In this document: in pieces, positions 42,690 through 52,257 of the stretch
How the letters are laid out: each line of letters begins with the position of its first letter
How positions within the stretch are numbered: the stretch's first letter is position 1
Source: Gammaproteobacteria bacterium
Lineage (GTDB): Bacteria > Pseudomonadota > Gammaproteobacteria > Pseudomonadales > Azotimanducaceae
Direction of reading: 5' to 3'
Assembly (NCBI GenBank): GCA_026708185.1
Contig: JAPOVK010000019.1
Span: 1 to 64,000, forward strand
Length of the DNA stretch: 64,000 bases
Position numbers and translations under genes: made by a program
The notes under the pieces: model-generated
Database searches by the model: none
What the model saw: the letters and a program-made list of their open reading frames with translations, nothing else
Told to the model about the DNA's origin: nothing

Positions 42690-43549
42690 TCAGTCGCGCA
42701 GCAGCGACGCGAGCCGGCTCTTCAACTCATCGGCGGTTTCCGCATCGATGATCCACTCAGCAATGCTGTCCAGGTGCTCCAGAACGTCGACGCCTTCGAG
42801 CGTGGCGCGCACCTCGTCCGCGGTTTGCTCGCCGAATCGGCGCGCCAGAAGACGACTCAGCACGGCACGTTGTCCCTCAATGCGGCCCTCGGTGCGGCCC
42901 TCAGCGACGGCCTCCCGGTGCCAGCGCTCGATCGTCTCGTCGAGCCTTGAAGTCAGTACGGTTACGTCTTGCATCGCCAGCAACTCCTTCATGCCGGGCA
43001 GTTGAAGCTTATAGTGGTCGCTGAGCCGCCTCAACCAGCGAGCCATGGTATCGCGCAACTCGTCGTCACGTAGATTCCGGGCGGTCTCCCATAGCGGCGC
43101 GACGAAGTCTGTGCGCTTCCGCGCGAACTCGACACCGATCATCATCGATATCACATTGCCTGGGATGTGCGCCCTATCCCGATGCGCGACGAAGTCGATC
43201 GGCCAATAGCCCCACGGGAAGAAAGAAGAGACCTCCTTCGGGACACTCGGTGAGCGGCCCAGAGCGGTCGGTAGGGTGACGAGCTCCGCAGCGGATTTGG
43301 CCGCCGTCCATCGGGTGCGACCGTTGTGCAGCACTACGCAGAGCACCGGGCAGGGATCGCCTTCCCGAATTGCACCTTGCGCAATGTGTCGAGATCGAGC
43401 GCCGCCAAAAGCTCGCGCCGCAGTGGACCGTGCGGTTCGGTCAGGTAGGCGCGCATGAGGTCGCGCACGGTCTGTACGTGGCAGCAAAGGGCCTTGTAGA
43501 TCGGGTCGAAAGGGAAACGCGAAGGCGCACCGTGTTCGGGGTCGTCCAT
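42690..43549 (-). pseudogene. Rpn-family recombination-promoting nuclease, degenerate
   Basis: The N-terminal piece (DPIYKALCCHVQTVRDLMRAYL near 43510-43440) and the C-terminal piece, including CPVLCVVLHNGRTRW and the DUF4351-like tail ending in TADELKSRLASLLRD, belong to the same Rpn/PD-(D/E)XK family. They are in different frames, and the 60-70 residues that normally lie between them, holding the catalytic core, are missing. A short deletion plus frameshift near 43380 explains this. The remaining C-terminal frame is long enough to be translated but should be inactive as a nuclease. Confidence 0.8.
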
Positions 43550-43629
43550 GGCCCCACCGTAGTGGCGCGGGAAAGACCTGTCTTTGGGCGTTCTCTCGGC
43601 TTCGTGTAGGAGATTGGCCCGTCAGTACT

Positions 43630-44433
43630 TCACTGCCGCCAAAGCCTGAACGCAGGCGCGCGATCGCGGTGGGTAGATCGGAACGGATTCAGGTCGATGC
43701 CGCCCCGCCGGAGGAAGCGGCCGTCCACGGTGAGTTCGGTGGCGTCCGTTGCGGCGCGCATATCGACAAAGATGCCCTCGACCACGTCCTCGTGGAAGCC
43801 GGCGGCATCGCGGTAGGACACCAGGTAGCGGAGCAGGCTGGCGCGATCGAGCAGCTTGCCGCGCCACGACACGGCGACCGAGCCCCAGTCCGGTTGGCCG
43901 GTGATCGGGCAGACGGAACGGAACAGGTGGGTGTGAACGGCGTCGGTGCCCATCGAACCCGACGGCGCAAGCAACGCGGCATCCGGGGCGTAGCGATCGA
44001 CGTCGACCGGAAGTCCGTCGAGACAGAAGCTCGTGAAATCGCGCGGAGCAGGGTCAGCCGGAGTGTCGGTGATGACGGCCGAAACCTCTGTGCCGACGAT
44101 CCCTTCGAGATCGGTCGCGATCTGCGCTACCACGTCGCCGCCACTCGCGAACTCGGTGTGTGCGAAGCCGTTCAGATAGAGCTTCAAGGACTTGCTCTCA
44201 ACAGTCGCGGGCGATGCGCACGGTATCCGAAGCGTCAACACACCGATCCGCGGCAGCCCGCCGGGGCGCAGCCAGGACAGCTCGTAGCATCGCCAGACGT
44301 CTTCGCCGTTGAAGGGCAACGACCCCACGATCCCGAGACGCTCGCGCGCCGCTGCCCGGTCGAGAGGCCGCAGCACGGATGGGTCGACGCGGCGCGGTGC
44401 ATCGACCGGCTTGCCGAGTGGCAGGTCCGTCAT
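43630..44433 (-). CDS. queF: NADPH-dependent 7-cyano-7-deazaguanine reductase (QueF, YqcD type)
   Basis: A 267-residue bimodular QueF. It reduces preQ0 to preQ1 in queuosine synthesis. The substrate-binding ESKSLKLYLNGF is near 80-90, the catalytic Cys175 and Asp182 in SVCPITGQPDW, and the HE pair in FHEDVVEGIFVDM near 213. This long form, with tandem T-fold halves, is typical of gammaproteobacteria and near relatives (about 280 residues in Escherichia coli). It overlaps the MFS gene by four bases, an unusual partner for it. Confidence 0.96.
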   Translation of the reverse strand: MTDLPLGKPVDAPRRVDPSVLRPLDRAAARERLGIVGSLPFNGEDVWRCYELSWLRPGGLPRIGVLTLRIPCASPATVESKSLKLYLNGFAHTEFASGGDVVAQIATDLEGIVGTEVSAVITDTPADPAPRDFTSFCLDGLPVDVDRYAPDAALLAPSGSMGTDAVHTHLFRSVCPITGQPDWGSVAVSWRGKLLDRASLLRYLVSYRDAAGFHEDVVEGIFVDMRAATDATELTVDGRFLRRGGIDLNPFRSTHRDRAPAFRLWRQ

Positions 44434-45683
44434 CCGGCCGCCTGCCGAGTTTCATCCGCTTGTCGCGGCTCCGACCGGGACGTGGCGAGGAATGCGTCGG
44501 CCGTCATATTCCACAGCGAGGAGGTCAACGCCACCGCGACGATGACGACCATCAGGGTCGCCGAGGAGATGAACAGCGCGATGGGCGGGCCGACCCAACC
44601 AACGAGGTAGCCGGCGATCAGCGCGCCCAGCGGGCCGGCGCCCATGAACGAGAACGAGAAGAACGCCATGACGCGACCGCGCTGCCCGTCCGGGGCCGCT
44701 TCCTGCATGATGGTGCGGGACATGCTCATCGCCACGCCGCCGCAGGCACCCCATAGATAGATGCAGCCGATCGCGGCCCAGAAGCCGAAGTCGAGGCCGG
44801 CAGCGGCGAGGAATATGCAGCCCAGGAAGTGCGCGAGCAGTAGCGCCCTGCCCTGCCGGCGCAGACCACCGCCAAGGAGCAGGAGCAGGATCGACGTCAC
44901 GAGGCCGAGGGCGTTGGCGATCATCACCATCGACAGGTCCGCGGCGTCGCCCTGGTAGACCTCGCGGACGAGGAGCGGCATCGCGACGATGTAGGAGCCC
45001 ATGAAGCAGATGCCCATGGCGATGTTCTGAACCACCACGGGGCGCATGGCGTCGGAGCGCAGCACGGTCTGGCTTCCTTCCAACACGGAGCCGACGAGGT
45101 CGCGGAGCGACGGCATGACGACGGACCGAACAGGTGGTGCAGGCAGGCGCGTATAGGCCACGGCACCAACGATCAGCACCGCGGTCTGGAAACCGATCAC
45201 CGCCAACGGGCCGATCCTGCCGGCCAGGCCAGCCACCGTGAAGCCGATCATCTGCACGCCGAATTGGATCAGGCTCACCAGCGTCACGGTGCGCTGGATG
45301 CGCCCTTCAGCGACGAGGTTGAGCAGTCCGTCACGAGCGGGCGTCACGAACGCCGTCGCACAGCCCATCGCCACGGCGTAGATGATCATGAGCCGGAAGT
45401 CCAACGCGTCGAAGGCGAGCACCAGCAGCAGGCCGATGCTCGGCACCACAGCAAAGCTCTGCGCCAGGATGGCGATCCGGCGGCCCCCCAGGGCGTCCGC
45501 GACGCCGCCGCCGAAGAGCATCAGGAGCATGACCGGGACCAGCATCGCCATCTGCGCGACGCCGACCATTTGCGGCGTCTCGTGAAGGACCATGGTCACG
45601 AGCCAGGCGAACATGACGCCTTGGACGCCGTGGGCGGCGAACCAGGTGCCGGTCGCCAGGCAGTAGTGGTGGAGAGGACGCAA
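44430..45683 (-). CDS. MFS transporter
   Basis: A 417-residue transporter with about twelve hydrophobic segments. Typical pieces are GVMFAWLVTMVLHETPQMVG at the first helices, FGGGVADALGGRRIAILAQ for the loop 2-3 motif, DGLLNLVAEGRIQRTVTL and GRVMAFFSFSFMGAGPLGALIAGYLVGWVG. This profile resembles the EntS/DHA3 branch of drug and siderophore exporters. The start is a TTG at 45683. It is translationally coupled to queF downstream, so both are made from one mRNA. Confidence 0.88.
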   Translation of the reverse strand: MRPLHHYCLATGTWFAAHGVQGVMFAWLVTMVLHETPQMVGVAQMAMLVPVMLLMLFGGGVADALGGRRIAILAQSFAVVPSIGLLLVLAFDALDFRLMIIYAVAMGCATAFVTPARDGLLNLVAEGRIQRTVTLVSLIQFGVQMIGFTVAGLAGRIGPLAVIGFQTAVLIVGAVAYTRLPAPPVRSVVMPSLRDLVGSVLEGSQTVLRSDAMRPVVVQNIAMGICFMGSYIVAMPLLVREVYQGDAADLSMVMIANALGLVTSILLLLLGGGLRRQGRALLLAHFLGCIFLAAAGLDFGFWAAIGCIYLWGACGGVAMSMSRTIMQEAAPDGQRGRVMAFFSFSFMGAGPLGALIAGYLVGWVGPPIALFISSATLMVVIVAVALTSSLWNMTADAFLATSRSEPRQADETRQAAG

Positions 45684-46059
45684 CGGTCGTCTTGGTCGAA
45701 AGGTGCGCCACTATGCACGCGGCGAGGGTCGATTGGAAGCACGGCTCCGGGATCGTACGGGAAGTGCGATTCGACGCGGCAACCATCCGATTCGTTGGGC
45801 TGCCGCGTCCAGATCGAGCTTCGCGCCATGACCTCTGCGACATGATTTGCGGGGTACCCGATCCGAGACGCCATGCCGGAACGTGGCGTGTCATGCCCTC
45901 ACCCTCTGGTCGGCGGCCTCGTCCGACAGTACGGAACTAACCCATGCATCGACTGGGCGGTTAGCAGGTCGGCCCACCGGATGAGGTCACGGCGGCGTGA
46001 CCAGCCGGCTCTGCCTCGACGGTCGCTGGTGATCTCAGCTCTAGTTGGGCTTGGTAAGG
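45684..46059. other. 376-bp gap without a supported gene
   Basis: Open frames here have no recognisable motif and overlap one another on both strands. It should hold the promoter of the MFS-queF transcript. I see no structured element. Confidence 0.5.
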
Positions 46060-46605
46060 TCAGCGACGCTGGATGTTCCAGGGCGGCAGATAACGCTGAA
46101 TGAATTGGCTCTCCACGGCTTCGATCTCGCCGTCGCTGTCCATCCGGCAGAGCCATAGGGTCACGTCCGAAGTCGCCGCAGTGATCAGCGCATTCAAGTG
46201 GCAGTTGGTGGCCTGGCCGTCGCGGAAGCAGTTCTTGGGGTGGATCTTTCCGTAGCCTTGGTTCACCCGTTTCTTCATAGAGTCCTTGCATCGCCCGACG
46301 TACTTCAGAACGTCGCCAACGTAGTAGGTGTAGACGCCGCGCGCGGCAAGCGCCGACGGATCTGCAATGGAGAACGTCGAATAGGCCAAATCTCCGTACG
46401 GATTCAAGAACTGCTTGTAGAAAGGACCTCCAGAGGATTTGAGCTGACGGAGCACTTCGCCCAATGGCGAATCTAGGTGCTGCTCGTAGCTGGCCTCGCA
46501 GACCTGGGCCAAGGCCTTGTAGCGACGATGGGTGATTGTCTCGCGAAGAGTCTTGTTGTTTTTCCCGGAGAACACGTCCTCAATCTGGTCGTGGGTGAAG
46601 TCCAA
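46060..46605 (-). CDS. GIY-YIG nuclease-like protein with probable frameshifted N-terminus
   Basis: The C-terminal half has the GIY-YIG core: GVYTYYVGDVLKYVGRCKDSMKKRVNQGYGKI, then GQATNCHLN and IEAVESQFIQRYLPPWN. The first residues of this frame have only a TTG start at 46605. The same frame reads protein-like further upstream (AHGRFRTLKLGGKSYGFIHVPLD) back to an A-run (46670-46672). Removing one A there would join it to an ATG at 46684 giving MTSVKAHGRF. So the intact gene probably spans 46060-46684 with a single-base insertion or sequencing error. The N-terminal domain is not recognised. Confidence 0.75.
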   Translation of the reverse strand: MDFTHDQIEDVFSGKNNKTLRETITHRRYKALAQVCEASYEQHLDSPLGEVLRQLKSSGGPFYKQFLNPYGDLAYSTFSIADPSALAARGVYTYYVGDVLKYVGRCKDSMKKRVNQGYGKIHPKNCFRDGQATNCHLNALITAATSDVTLWLCRMDSDGEIEAVESQFIQRYLPPWNIQRR

Positions 46606-46738
46606 GGGGACATGGATGAACCCGTAGGACTTACCGCCCAGCTTCAGGGTTCGAAACCTGCCGTGAGCCTTTAACGCTAGTCATCGTCGATGTCGACGAT
46701 GGGCACAACGTATCACGAGAGGACGCGCCCGCCCGAAC

Positions 46739-47464
46739 TCAGCCAGCGAGCATGCGTTCCCGCCGGTTGGCCCGCATGAACGCCAACGCCAGGATGCCGG
46801 TGGTGACGAGCGCCACGCCGATGCGGTTCTGCACCGTCCAGGCGAGGATGTCGGTCGGGTCGGAACTCGTCGCGGCAAGCGGATTGAAGAACGGCGAGAC
46901 GCGCACCTGCTGCTCGCCCAACCCCGTGACGAGGCCGTTGAAGCCGAGCACGGCAGCCGTCGCCATCGCCCCCGCCACTTCGCTCCTGAACAGGGTCGCC
47001 ATGGCCATCGCCAGCACCATGTAGAAGACGGCGGGTTGCAGCGCGCCGTAGAGCACGTGCAGCGGGAAAGGCCCGGTGAAGAAGATCCAGGTCGGCACGG
47101 CGAGCAGCGCCTCGGCCACCAAGAGCATCATGACTGCGCCGGCGATTTTCGCCCACCAGACGCGCTCGCAGCCGCCGGGCACGGTGTAGGCGATCTCCAG
47201 GCTGCGGCCGTCGATTTCGCCGGCGATGATGCGCAGGCCCAGGAAGACGCCGAGCACGGTGAGCGGCAGGCCGATCAGCCCGCCTTGGGCGTCCATCGGG
47301 TCGAAGCTGCCGGCGCGCATGCCGATGGCCGTCATCCCGGCGAGCACCCCCAGCCAGAGCAACGGCAACAGCGGCAGCAGCCAGAAGCGGTGGCCGACGA
47401 TGGACAGCGCCGCCAGCCGGAACAGCGAGAGCGCCCCGCGGGCGCGTTGGATGCGGGAGGTCAT
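46739..47464 (-). CDS. ABC-2-type transporter permease
   Basis: A 241-residue membrane protein with six predicted helices: FWLLPLLPLLWLGVLAGMTAIG, GLIGLPLTVLGVFLGLRIIAGEIDG, AGAVMMLLVAEALLAVPTWIFF, GALQPAVFYMVLAMAMATLFRS, GAMATAAVLGFNGLV and IGVALVTTGILALAFM. GEIDGRSLEIAYTVPGGCERVWWAK is the ABC-2 coupling-helix style. Its ATG overlaps the RND-ABC stop (ATGA), so it is translated with that gene and is the obvious partner of its ATPase domain. It ends the four-gene operon. Confidence 0.85.
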   Translation of the reverse strand: MTSRIQRARGALSLFRLAALSIVGHRFWLLPLLPLLWLGVLAGMTAIGMRAGSFDPMDAQGGLIGLPLTVLGVFLGLRIIAGEIDGRSLEIAYTVPGGCERVWWAKIAGAVMMLLVAEALLAVPTWIFFTGPFPLHVLYGALQPAVFYMVLAMAMATLFRSEVAGAMATAAVLGFNGLVTGLGEQQVRVSPFFNPLAATSSDPTDILAWTVQNRIGVALVTTGILALAFMRANRRERMLAG

Positions 47465-50400
47465 GGGCCGCCGTTCCCGATTGCAGGATTGGAAATCAGC
47501 ACCAGGTAGCCGTCCTCGAGGCTCGCCGTGAGCGCCGTTGCATCCGCCGTCGGCGGCTCGTCGGCGATGATCCGCCGCAGCACGGTGCCGTCCGCGCCGG
47601 GCGCCTCCTCGGCGAGGATCGCCCCTTCCGCCACGGCGAACTCGTCGGTGATGGCGGAGCGCGTCTGCCAGACTCGTCCGACCGCCGCGTCGGCGAGCGC
47701 GGACGGCTTGCCGTCGAATACCAGTCGGCCCCCGGCGAGCACGAGGACCCGCTCGCACGCCACTGCGACGTCTTCGACGACATGGGTGGAGAACAGCACG
47801 ATGCGGTCTTCGGCGAGGCGCCCGAGCAGGTTGCGGAAGCGGATACGCTCGCGCGGGTCGAGGCCCACGGTCGGCTCGTCGACGATGATCACCGGCGGCA
47901 GGCGCAACAGCGTTCGGGCGACGGCGACGCGCTGGCGCATGCCGCCGGACAGCGCACGGATCTTGTCGTCGGCCTTTTCGCCCAAGCCCACCTCGTCGAG
48001 GAGGCTGGCCACGCGTTCGCCGCGGACCTCGGCGGGGAGTTCGTAGAGGGCCGCGAAGTACGACAGGTATTCCCGCGCCGACAGGCCACCGGGCATGCCG
48101 GCGTCCTGGGGCAGGTAGCCGACCCAACGCGCGAGCACGCGGCGGATGGGGTTGAGCGGAACCCCGCCGAGCCAGATCGCCCCCCGCGTGGGGTCGAGGA
48201 TGCCGGCAAGCTGGCGCAGCAAGGTCGTCTTGCCGGCGCCGTTGGGCCCAAGGATGCCGACCATGCCGCGCTCGACGGCGAAGTTGACGCCCTGCAGGGC
48301 GACGACGGGCGACGCCGGCAGGTCGAAGCCGGCCACGCGCAGCGCGAGCCGGCGCAGCACTGTGCGCGGATAGCGCAGCCAGCCGGAACGCACCCGGGCG
48401 TCGAGGGTTCCGCGCTGCTGGCGGACCGCGCTGAACCGGGCCATCTGCCCCACGGCGAGCAATGCCGTCGCCAGGACCGGCCACAGCCACGCCGCCTTGG
48501 CCGACTCGCCGGCAAGTCGGGGCAGGACGACCATCCACGCTGCGAAGCCCGCCACCGCGAGCCACGGCAACACCACGCGCAGGGCGCCTTCGATGCCGCC
48601 GGGCGCGACATCTCCCGCGGCATTGGACAAGCCCCGCGCGCGGCGAATATCGGTCAGGAGGCGCGCCGCGAACGCGGTTCCGACCAGCCACAGGATGAGC
48701 GTCCAACCGCCAGCCTGCACGTAGTAGGCGAGGAACAGCGGTGCCGCGACCAGGAGCACCGCCGGACCGAACCGCGCCACCGCGTCGCGCCGATCGAAGC
48801 GCCCCGCCGCAGCCAGGGAGCCGCCCTCGGCGAGCACGCGGCCGACGAATTCGCGCCGCGCGAGGATGGCGCGCCGGATCGGCCCGGGAAGGCCGTAGTC
48901 CTTGCGCAGGTTGCGCACGTCGAGCCGTGGCGGGCCCGCCCCCATGTCGGGCACGGGCACCGACGTCCTGCGGAACAGCAGCACGATCACCGCAAGTACA
49001 GCGCTCCCGATGAGCAGGAAGGTGATCACCTGCCAGAGCAGGGAGGTCACGATTCCGGTCAGCGTGAGCGGCAGCCAAAGCGCCAACGTCACGACAAGCC
49101 ACAGAACCACCAGCCACGGCCCGATCCGGCCGAACAGCGTGTCGAGGCGACGCACCAGGATGAACGACACCGGGATCACCAGGAGGGTCAACAAGGTCGA
49201 GGTGACTATGCCGCCGATGACCACCGTGGCGAACGGCGGCCACAGTTCATTCTCGCGCCCCGAGACCAGCGCCAGCGGCCACAGCGCCGCGATCGTGGTG
49301 GCGGACGTCATGAGCACCGGCCGCGTCCGTTCGCGGACCGCGGCCATGGCTGCGGCGCCCGCCGAGGAGCCGTTGCGGATGCGCTGCTGGATGCGGTCCA
49401 CCAGCAGAATGGCGGGATTGACGGACAGGCCGATGAGCACGGCGATGCCAGCGATCGCCATCATGCCGACCGGGGTGTTGGTGAGCACCAGCATCCACGT
49501 GGCGCCGAGCACGGCGAGCGGCCAGGCAAGCACCACCAACAACGGCAAAGTCAGCGACTCGAACGTCATGGCCAGTACTAGGAGGACGAGAAGAAGCATG
49601 GGAATCAACAGCTTGCGAACAAGCTCGGCCTGCTCTTCGTCCTCCTTGATCTCGACCGTGTAGCCGGGCTGGCGCGGCGCGGCGTGGACCACGGTGGCGA
49701 TCTCGGTGTCGAGAGCGTCCGCAGCAGGGCCGGACGTGGGCGCATCGCGAGTCAGCCGGAAACGGACGCTCATCTCGCGGCGGCCGTTGTGGTGCACGAT
49801 CATCGGCGGCGGGGGCATCTGGCGCACCGAAGCCAACGCCGCCAGCGGCGCCGTTCCCGAGTCCGTGTGCACGCGCAGCCGACGCAGGTCGCGGATGCCA
49901 TCGGCTTGGCGCGCGCCCTCGCGCTCGATCACCACGGGAATCTCGCGTCCCGACGGCAAGGTGTGCCGCTCGTTGATGGGTACGCCCTCACGGCCCGCCA
50001 ATTGCAACAGCGGCAGCACCTCGGCCACGGTGAGTCCGAACGCCTCGAAGCCTTGGCGAACGGGCTGTACCCACAGTTCGTCCATGCCCGGCGGCGTCAC
50101 CTGCCACGCGTCCTGGACCATCGGCACGGCTTCCAGGCGCGCCACCAAGTCGCGCGCCAGCCGGTCGAGGGGTCCGGTCTCCGGGCCAGAGATGACGATC
50201 TCCGGCTGCGCGCCGCCGAAGACGCCCGGGTCGACGCGCGCCGCCCGCTCACCGCCGCCGCCCTTGCCGCGCTGCTGGTCCTCGCCCGGACGCAGCAGTT
50301 CGAAGTCCGGTACCCGCTTGGCGGCGTCCTGCGCGGCGCCGCGGACCCGCGCGGTCGTGAGTTCGGGCGGCCGGATGTCCCGGTCCACCAAGGCCACGGT

Positions 50401-52257
50401 GATCGATGCGCCTTCCTCGCCGATCTCGGACATCACCTTGTCCACGCCGTCGAGGGCGAGCAAGGCGCGCTCTACGTGGCCCACGGCCTCGCCGAGCGCT
50501 TCGACCGAGGCGATGCCTTCGCCGAAGCGCGTCTCGAACTGCACCTCGTCAGCGTTTTCGGCGTCGGGGCCGGCGTTGTTGGAGATCGCGAGCGGCAATA
50601 TCGGGAACAGGGTGAAGAGGACCGCGAACAACGTCCCCGCGAGCAGTGCCGACGGCCGCCGCAGGGCGCTGGCCACCAGACCACCGAACAGGATCCGCGC
50701 AGGGTCGGGTGCCACGCGCCCCGCAAACGCATCCCGCAGCGCACGCTGCCGGGCCACGCGACGGCGCGCAGCCGGAGCGGCCAGGCGATGGGCGAGCACG
50801 GGCACCAAGCCGACGGCGACCAGTAGCGACGCCGCCAACGGCGCCAGGAAGGACAGCGCCAGGATCTTGATCAAGGCGCCGGTCGTGCCAAGATCGACAA
50901 GCGTGGTGGGCAGGAACAGGATCGCCGTGGTCAGGCTGCCCGCGGCGATCGCGCGCACGGTGCGGCGCACGCCGAGGCGGGCGGCTTCCGCGGCGTCGGC
51001 GCCCCGCTCGAGGCGCCGCAGCACCGCCTCGTAGACCACGATGCTGTTGTCGATCAGCAGACCCACCGACAGCGACAGGCCGATCATCGAAATCAGGTTC
51101 AGCGTCTGTCCGGAGAGGTAGAGCAACGCCAGTGCCACCAGCACGCTGGTCGGCACCGCGATGCCCACCACTGCGACGGCCCGCCACTGGCGCAGGAACA
51201 GGAACAGCACCCCCAACGCGATCAGGTAGCCGGAGAGCCCCAGCTTGGCGACGTAGCCGATCTGCTCCTCCACGAGTTCCGCCGCGTCGGTGGTGATGAC
51301 GAGGTCCAGGCCAATCGGTGCGACTTCGGCCCGCATCTCTGCGACCTTGGCGCGCAGTTCGCGCCCCAAGCGGATGAGATTGGCACCCTGTTCCTGGAAG
51401 ATCACGATGCCGACGGCGGGCTCGCCGTTGACCCGGAACGCCGACTGCTTGGGCGGGTAGCCGTACTCGACGTCGGCGACATGGCGCAGTTCCGCGGGAC
51501 TTGCCGCGTCGAGCCGCGCCTGGCGCAGGGCGTGCAGACCGGCGAGCCGGCCGTCCACCAAGACATCCGTGCGCCCGCCCTCCCCTTCGAGCTGCCCCGC
51601 GTAGTGCAGTTGCTGGACGTGCCGGTTGACGCCACCGATCAGGCTCTCCGGCGACACGGCGGACGCCGTCGTGCGCGCCAGGTCCACGGTCACCGTGAGC
51701 TGGCGCCGGCCGGCGCCGGTCGCATCCGCCTGGCTGACGCCCGGCACGGCGGCGAAGCGCGGCACCAGCAACTCGTCAGCAAGGTCGAAGAGCGTATTGC
51801 GGTCGGCATCGCCGAGCACATGCACCATCATCACGAAGCTGCCGGCGCCGGCGGTCTGCGACTCCGTGGACATCACCCGGATGTTGGTGGAATTGCGGGG
51901 CTGCTGGCGCTGCACGATGGAGGCGATGCGGCGCATCTCCAGTTCGCGCACCTTCATGTCGCCGCCGGACTCGAAGCGCATCCAGTAGTTGCCCCCGGAG
52001 CCGCGCACCTGGCCTCCACTCTCGGCGACCAGCGGCAGCGCCGAGGCCTTGGCATGCAGCGGCAGCAGAATCTCGCGCTCGACCACCTCCGGCTCGGCGC
52101 CGCGGCGGAAGAACTGCACGAACAAGGTATCGCCCTGCAGCGCCGGCATCAGTTCCATCGGCAGCCGCTGCCAGGCGACGAGGCCGAGCACGGACAGGCC
52201 GAGGAACAGCATGGCGACGGCCACGGGCCGCCGCACGGGCAAGTCGAGGAGGCTCAC
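47461..52257 (-). CDS. RND efflux permease fused to an ABC ATPase domain
   Basis: A single 1598-residue frame. Residues 1-1060 are a complete RND permease (HAE/AcrB type): helix 1 at 13-32, two periplasmic porter domains, helix clusters at about 340-500 and 870-1050, with GLLIDNSIVVYEAVLRRLERG in helix 4. Two more helices follow to about 1105. LDVRNLRKDYGLPG at 1112-1124 looks like the first strand and A-loop (Tyr1121) of an ABC ATPase. About 185 residues with four helices interrupt it, and then the rest follows: VVALQGVNFAVERGMVGILGPNGAGKTTLL with Walker A Lys1343, LSGGM at 1436-1440, Walker B DEPT with Asp1460-Glu1461, and switch His1492. All ATPase motifs are intact. It starts with GTG directly after the RND gene stop. 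Confidence 0.9.
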   Translation of the reverse strand: MSLLDLPVRRPVAVAMLFLGLSVLGLVAWQRLPMELMPALQGDTLFVQFFRRGAEPEVVEREILLPLHAKASALPLVAESGGQVRGSGGNYWMRFESGGDMKVRELEMRRIASIVQRQQPRNSTNIRVMSTESQTAGAGSFVMMVHVLGDADRNTLFDLADELLVPRFAAVPGVSQADATGAGRRQLTVTVDLARTTASAVSPESLIGGVNRHVQQLHYAGQLEGEGGRTDVLVDGRLAGLHALRQARLDAASPAELRHVADVEYGYPPKQSAFRVNGEPAVGIVIFQEQGANLIRLGRELRAKVAEMRAEVAPIGLDLVITTDAAELVEEQIGYVAKLGLSGYLIALGVLFLFLRQWRAVAVVGIAVPTSVLVALALLYLSGQTLNLISMIGLSLSVGLLIDNSIVVYEAVLRRLERGADAAEAARLGVRRTVRAIAAGSLTTAILFLPTTLVDLGTTGALIKILALSFLAPLAASLLVAVGLVPVLAHRLAAPAARRRVARQRALRDAFAGRVAPDPARILFGGLVASALRRPSALLAGTLFAVLFTLFPILPLAISNNAGPDAENADEVQFETRFGEGIASVEALGEAVGHVERALLALDGVDKVMSEIGEEGASITVALVDRDIRPPELTTARVRGAAQDAAKRVPDFELLRPGEDQQRGKGGGGERAARVDPGVFGGAQPEIVISGPETGPLDRLARDLVARLEAVPMVQDAWQVTPPGMDELWVQPVRQGFEAFGLTVAEVLPLLQLAGREGVPINERHTLPSGREIPVVIEREGARQADGIRDLRRLRVHTDSGTAPLAALASVRQMPPPPMIVHHNGRREMSVRFRLTRDAPTSGPAADALDTEIATVVHAAPRQPGYTVEIKEDEEQAELVRKLLIPMLLLVLLVLAMTFESLTLPLLVVLAWPLAVLGATWMLVLTNTPVGMMAIAGIAVLIGLSVNPAILLVDRIQQRIRNGSSAGAAAMAAVRERTRPVLMTSATTIAALWPLALVSGRENELWPPFATVVIGGIVTSTLLTLLVIPVSFILVRRLDTLFGRIGPWLVVLWLVVTLALWLPLTLTGIVTSLLWQVITFLLIGSAVLAVIVLLFRRTSVPVPDMGAGPPRLDVRNLRKDYGLPGPIRRAILARREFVGRVLAEGGSLAAAGRFDRRDAVARFGPAVLLVAAPLFLAYYVQAGGWTLILWLVGTAFAARLLTDIRRARGLSNAAGDVAPGGIEGALRVVLPWLAVAGFAAWMVVLPRLAGESAKAAWLWPVLATALLAVGQMARFSAVRQQRGTLDARVRSGWLRYPRTVLRRLALRVAGFDLPASPVVALQGVNFAVERGMVGILGPNGAGKTTLLRQLAGILDPTRGAIWLGGVPLNPIRRVLARWVGYLPQDAGMPGGLSAREYLSYFAALYELPAEVRGERVASLLDEVGLGEKADDKIRALSGGMRQRVAVARTLLRLPPVIIVDEPTVGLDPRERIRFRNLLGRLAEDRIVLFSTHVVEDVAVACERVLVLAGGRLVFDGKPSALADAAVGRVWQTRSAITDEFAVAEGAILAEEAPGADGTVLRRIIADEPPTADATALTASLEDGYLVLISNPAIGNGGP

